Origin: Agrobacterium tumefaciens
GTDB lineage: Bacteria; Pseudomonadota; Alphaproteobacteria; Rhizobiales; Rhizobiaceae
Direction of reading: 5' to 3'
Assembly (NCBI RefSeq): GCF_000834635.1
Contig: NZ_JXQV01000006.1
Coordinates: 188,501 to 252,500, forward strand
Length of the DNA stretch: 64,000 nt
This document shows, piece after piece, positions 60,668 to 64,000 of this stretch. Position numbers and translations under genes: made by a program. Numbering within the stretch: the first letter of the stretch is position 1; every line of letters starts with the position of its first letter. The notes below the pieces were generated by a model, which ran no database searches, had not been told where the DNA came from, and saw nothing but the letters and a program-made list of their open reading frames with translations.

Positions 60668-61591
60668 ATGATATCTTTCGTTCTGCGCCGTTTGGCGAGC
60701 GCCGTGCCGACGTTGTTTATCGTCGTCACGATTTCTTTTTTTCTGATGCGATTTGCCCCCGGCGGTCCGTTCAATCTTGAACGTCCGCTGCCCCCGCAGA
60801 CCATGGAAAACCTGATGAGAACCTATCATCTGGATGAACCATTGTGGCGTCAGTATCTGATCTACATGAAGAACGCCGTGACCGGCGATTTTGGCCCAAG
60901 CTACATCTATAAGGACAACACCGTTGCCCAATTGATCGGCAAGGGTCTGCCCTATTCGCTGGAGCTTGGTTTTTACGCGCTGCTGCTGGCCCTGATCGGC
61001 GGTGTGCTGGCCGGGACTTTTGCGGCGCTTCGGCAAAACAGCCTGTTTGATTTCTCGCTCATGTCCATTTCCACGGTTGGCGTGACGGTGCCGAACTTCG
61101 TTGTTGCGCCTGTTCTGACGCTGGTCTTTGCGGTTCTGCTCGGGCTTCTGCCCGCCGGAAGCTGGGGTGATGGCTCTTTGCGCTACCTGCTGCTGCCGAT
61201 GATTGCGCTGGCCTTGCCGCAGTTGGCCGTCATTGCCCGCCTGACGCGCGGCTCCATGATCGAGGCCTTGCGGATGGATCATATCAGAACCGCCAAAGCC
61301 TATGGTCTGCCCAGCCGCACGGTCGTTATCGTGCATGCCATGCGGGCTGCCATGCTGCCTGTGGTTTCCTATCTCGCGCCCTGCGCTGCCGCACTTCTGA
61401 CCGGCTCCGCCGTGATCGAAACGATCTTCACCATTCCCGGTGTCGGTCGCTATTTCGTTCTGGGCGCTATCAATCGTGACTATACGCTTGTGATGGGAAC
61501 CGTCGTTCTCATTGCGCTGTTCGTCATTGTTTTCAATCTGGTGGTCGATATTCTGTACGGCCTTCTTGATCCGAGGGTCAGACATGACTGA
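60668..61591 (+). CDS. oligopeptide ABC transporter permease (OppB type)
   Basis: 307 residues with six membrane helices. OppB/DppB landmarks: the N-terminal FVLRRLASAVPTLFIVVTI, FAPGGPFN after the first helix, and the docking loop DHIRTAKAYGLPSRTVVIVHAMR (near 200-222). Forms the channel with the OppC-type protein. Overlaps the next gene by 8 bases. Confidence 0.92.
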   Translation: MISFVLRRLASAVPTLFIVVTISFFLMRFAPGGPFNLERPLPPQTMENLMRTYHLDEPLWRQYLIYMKNAVTGDFGPSYIYKDNTVAQLIGKGLPYSLELGFYALLLALIGGVLAGTFAALRQNSLFDFSLMSISTVGVTVPNFVVAPVLTLVFAVLLGLLPAGSWGDGSLRYLLLPMIALALPQLAVIARLTRGSMIEALRMDHIRTAKAYGLPSRTVVIVHAMRAAMLPVVSYLAPCAAALLTGSAVIETIFTIPGVGRYFVLGAINRDYTLVMGTVVLIALFVIVFNLVVDILYGLLDPRVRHD

Positions 61592-62714
61592 TATCCCCGG
61601 CACAACAGCCGTTTCTCCTTCGGTGAAAAGCCGAAGCCTCTTCCAGCTCGCAACCATGCGTTTCCGGCGCAACACCGCTGCCATGGCCGGATCGGTCATG
61701 CTGGTGCTGATCACGCTGTTTTCGTTTCTGGGGCCGCAGTTCCTCACCCACACCTATGATCAGGTGTTCTCGTCCTATGTCTCGGTTCCACCAAGCCTTG
61801 AGGCGCGGCCTGATGCCGGCAGTCTCCAGAGCGTGATGGAGGGCGTGGCGGGTCGGGCACGGGTCGAGCTTCGGGAATTTGCTGTCGAAGGACAGAAATT
61901 TACCGCCACCGTGACCTCTTCAAGCACCGTCGATCCACGCACGACACGTTATTTCGACCGCGCCAACGAGTTTGAAAACACCACGGTCGTTGCCACCGAA
62001 GACGATGGCCGTACGCTGAAGATCGAAGGCGATGTGAACCGCGAATACTTCTTCTTCGGCACAGACAGCAATGGCCGCGATCTTCTCGTGCGCGTCATGC
62101 TGGGCGGGCAGATCTCGATTGCGGTGGGCGTTCTCGCAAGCCTCGTGTCGCTTGGCATCGGCGTCGTTTATGGCGCAACGGCTGGCTATATTGGCGGACG
62201 TGTCGACAATGCGATGATGCGGTTTGTGGAAATCCTATATTCCCTTCCCTTCGTATTCCTCGTCGTTGTGCTTGTGGTGTTCTTCGGGCGAAGTTTCATC
62301 CTCATCTTCCTCGTCATCGGCGCGGTGGAATGGCTGGATATGGCGCGCATCGTGCGTGGCCAGACACTCGCTCTCAAGCGCCGCGAATTCGTCGGTGCCG
62401 CGCAGGCGCTGGGCCTGACCGACTGGCAGATCATCCGCCGTCACATCATTCCCAACACCATCGGCCCCGTTGTTGTGTTCGTGACGGTTGTGGTGCCAAA
62501 GGTCATTCTTCTGGAAAGCTTCCTGTCGTTCCTCGGTCTTGGCGTTCAGGCACCGTTGACCAGCTGGGGTGCGCTGATTTCCGAAGGTGCGCAGAATATC
62601 CAGTCTGCCCCATGGCTGCTGATATTCCCGGCGACATTCTTCGTGCTGACGCTGTTTTCCTTGAACTTTGTGGGCGACGGGTTGCGTGACGCGCTCGACC
62701 CGAAGGATCGCTGA
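61584..62714 (+). CDS. oligopeptide ABC transporter permease (OppC type) with periplasmic insert
   Basis: 376 residues. The OppC N-terminal region (about 18-65) holds the first helix, followed by a large periplasmic segment of about 110 residues before the second helix; this segment ends at the family motif FFGTDSNGRDLLVRVMLGG. The docking loop is REFVGAAQALGLTDWQIIRRH. It is longer than the roughly 300-residue OppC of E. coli because of the insert. Start ATG lies inside the oppB-type gene. One base separates its stop from the ATPase gene. Confidence 0.9.
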   Translation: MTDIPGTTAVSPSVKSRSLFQLATMRFRRNTAAMAGSVMLVLITLFSFLGPQFLTHTYDQVFSSYVSVPPSLEARPDAGSLQSVMEGVAGRARVELREFAVEGQKFTATVTSSSTVDPRTTRYFDRANEFENTTVVATEDDGRTLKIEGDVNREYFFFGTDSNGRDLLVRVMLGGQISIAVGVLASLVSLGIGVVYGATAGYIGGRVDNAMMRFVEILYSLPFVFLVVVLVVFFGRSFILIFLVIGAVEWLDMARIVRGQTLALKRREFVGAAQALGLTDWQIIRRHIIPNTIGPVVVFVTVVVPKVILLESFLSFLGLGVQAPLTSWGALISEGAQNIQSAPWLLIFPATFFVLTLFSLNFVGDGLRDALDPKDR

Positions 62715-62715
62715 T

Positions 62716-64000
62716 ATGAATACGACATCTGACACCATTCTGACCGTGCGCGGTCTCAAAGTCGATTTCACAACTCCTGATGGCGATGTGAACGCCGTCA
62801 AGGGTATCGATCTCGACGTGAAAGCCGGTGAAACGCTGGCTGTGGTTGGTGAATCCGGCTCCGGCAAAAGCCAGACCATGATGGGCATCATGGGGCTGCT
62901 GGCGGCCAATGGGCGCGTGCAGGGTTCAGCCAAATATCGCGGTCGCGAGCTGGTTGGCCTTCCCGTCCATGAACTCAACGGTATCAGAGGCGCGAAGGTC
63001 ACGATGATCTTTCAGGAGCCTATGACCTCGCTTGATCCGCTTTACAAGATCGGCAAGCAGATTGCCGAGCCGATTATTCACCATCGCGGCTCCAGCAAGA
63101 CGGAAGCGCGGGCGCGGGTGCTGGAATTGCTGAAACTGGTGGGTATTCCCGACCCTGAAAGACGCATCGACAGCTATCCGCATGAGCTTTCCGGTGGACA
63201 GCGCCAGCGCGTGATGATTGCCATGGCTCTCGCCAACGAGCCGGATCTGTTGATCGCGGATGAGCCGACAACGGCGCTCGATGTGACCATTCAGGCGCAG
63301 ATCCTCGATCTCCTGAAATCCTTGCAGCAGCGTTTCGGCATGGCCGTTGTGCTGATTACCCATGATCTGGGCGTGGTCCGGCACTTTGCTGACCGCGTTG
63401 CGGTGATGCGGCGCGGAGAGATTGTGGAAACGGGAACCACGGAAGACATTTTCGAGCGTCCGCAGGCGGACTATACGAAGATGCTTCTGGATGCCGAACC
63501 CAGCGGCCACAAGCCGCCTGTTGGTGGCGATGCACCTGTGGTTCTCTCCGGCCAGAATGTGACGGTGGATTACGAAATCCCCGGCGGCATCTTCACCAAG
63601 GCCAGCGCGTTCAGGGCCGTTGAAAGCGTCACCGTCAACCTGCGTCAGGGCCAGACCATCGGCATTGTGGGCGAATCCGGCTCAGGTAAATCCACGCTTG
63701 GGCGTGCCTTGCTGCGGCTGACCCCATCCACCGGGCGGCTGTTCTTCGGCAAGACGGAGATTTCGGGTCTCGACAGAAAAGCCATGCGGCCCATGCGCCG
63801 CCAGCTTCAGCTGGTGTTTCAGGACCCCTATGGGTCGCTGTCTCCACGCCAGACGGTGGGTGAAATCATCACCGAAGGTCTATACGTGCACGAACCACAA
63901 TTGAGCCGTGCCGAGCGCGATAAGCGGGCGATTGAGGCGCTGACCGAGGTGGGGCTCGACCCGGCAGCCCGCAACCGTTATCCGCACGAGTTCTCAGGCG
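62716..64000 (+). CDS. fused OppD-OppF type ABC ATPase, 3' end cut by the window
   Basis: At least 428 residues, open to the right edge. Two complete ABC units in tandem: the first (about 9-260) has Walker A GESGSGKS (45-52), [20 protein letters not shown] and THDLGV; the second (from about 275) has Walker A GESGSGKS (319-326) and a Q-loop [11 protein letters not shown], and the window ends at HEFSG, within its signature. This is a YejF-like single-chain pair of ATPases for peptide import. The ATG at 62716 follows the oppC-type stop by one base. Confidence 0.92.
   Translation, partial: MNTTSDTILTVRGLKVDFTTPDGDVNAVKGIDLDVKAGETLAVVGESGSGKSQTMMGIMGLLAANGRVQGSAKYRGRELVGLPVHELNGIRGAKVTMIFQEPMTSLDPLYKIGKQIAEPIIHHRGSSKTEARARVLELLKLVGIPDPERRIDSYPHELSGGQRQRVMIAMALANEPDLLIADEPTTALDVTIQAQILDLLKSLQQRFGMAVVLITHDLGVVRHFADRVAVMRRGEIVETGTTEDIFERPQADYTKMLLDAEPSGHKPPVGGDAPVVLSGQNVTVDYEIPGGIFTKASAFRAVESVTVNLRQGQTIGIVGESGSGKSTLGRALLRLTPSTGRLFFGKTEISGLDRKAMRPMRRQLQLVFQDPYGSLSPRQTVGEIITEGLYVHEPQLSRAERDKRAIEALTEVGLDPAARNRYPHEFSG

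Noticed and set aside
60341-61753. 470-codon minus-strand frame across the peptide transporter genes
   Set aside because: It crosses an intergenic hairpin and three supported genes and is rich in Gln/Arg/His, typical of antisense translation.
1-64000. Mobile element, prophage, secretion or defence system
   Set aside because: No transposase, integrase, phage structural, restriction-modification, toxin-antitoxin or CRISPR genes were recognised anywhere in the window.

Overview
The window is chromosomal DNA from an alphaproteobacterium, most likely of the family Rhizobiaceae (Agrobacterium/Rhizobium group). The case rests on a moderately high GC content, a glycerol operon in the rhizobial order glpR-glpD-glpS-glpT-glpP-glpQ-glpU-glpV, an inositol operon iolR-iolC-iolD-iolE-iolB whose IolC carries a C-terminal DUF2090 domain, an exact TGA-N9-TCA iron-responsive (IRO) box in front of an iron-type ABC operon, an exact GGAA-N6-TTCC IolR box, and intergenic palindromic repeats of rhizobial type. 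No phage genes, insertion sequences, rRNA or CRISPR arrays were seen. The only tRNA is tRNA-Gly(GCC).

Region by region: 0-7.4 kb holds mixed housekeeping genes (a partial FAD/NAD(P)-binding protein, a MOSC protein, a ROK kinase, a CobW/G3E metallochaperone, a D,D-carboxypeptidase, an M20 amidohydrolase and a small lipoprotein). 7.5-10.4 kb has tRNA-Gly, a prolyl-tRNA editing-type deacylase, CnoX, a Lon-substrate-binding-like protein and a Trm112-like protein. 10.4-11.7 kb is a kduI-kdgF uronate pair. 11.9-19.5 kb is a large bacterial alpha-2-macroglobulin overlapping pbpC. 19.5-24.6 kb is an iron-type ABC importer with two tandem solute-binding proteins, divergent from a methyltransferase across an IRO box. 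25.1-28.6 kb is a three-gene polyol or sugar oxidation operon. 28.7-34.6 kb contains a Tat-exported superoxide dismutase, a PPP-type phosphatase, AlkB, a divergent soluble chemoreceptor-like protein and an ABC-F ATPase. 34.7-41.2 kb is iolRCDEB. 41.2-45.4 kb holds a 1-Cys peroxiredoxin between two copies of a 44-bp palindrome, an ABC exporter and an LLM flavin oxidoreductase. 45.4-48.5 kb is a glycine-betaine/proline-type ABC importer. 48.9-49.9 kb is a class II fructose-bisphosphate aldolase. 50.3-58.7 kb is the glycerol operon. 58.9 kb to the right edge is an oligopeptide ABC importer ending in a fused double-ATPase gene that is cut by the window.

Much of the window is nutrient uptake linked to catabolism: glycerol is imported and its phosphate oxidised (GlpSTPQUV plus GlpD), inositol intermediates are degraded (IolBCDE), and iron chelates, betaine and peptides are imported. 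The most notable observations are these: the two glycerol ATPases carry complementary defects that predict one intact and one degenerate ATP site; three solute-binding-protein genes are each followed inside their operon by a strong stem-loop lacking a T-tract; tandem solute-binding proteins share a vicinal Cys-Cys motif under an IRO box; and a soluble receptor-like protein has altered receptor-tip residues. I saw no clearly new defence or mobile system.
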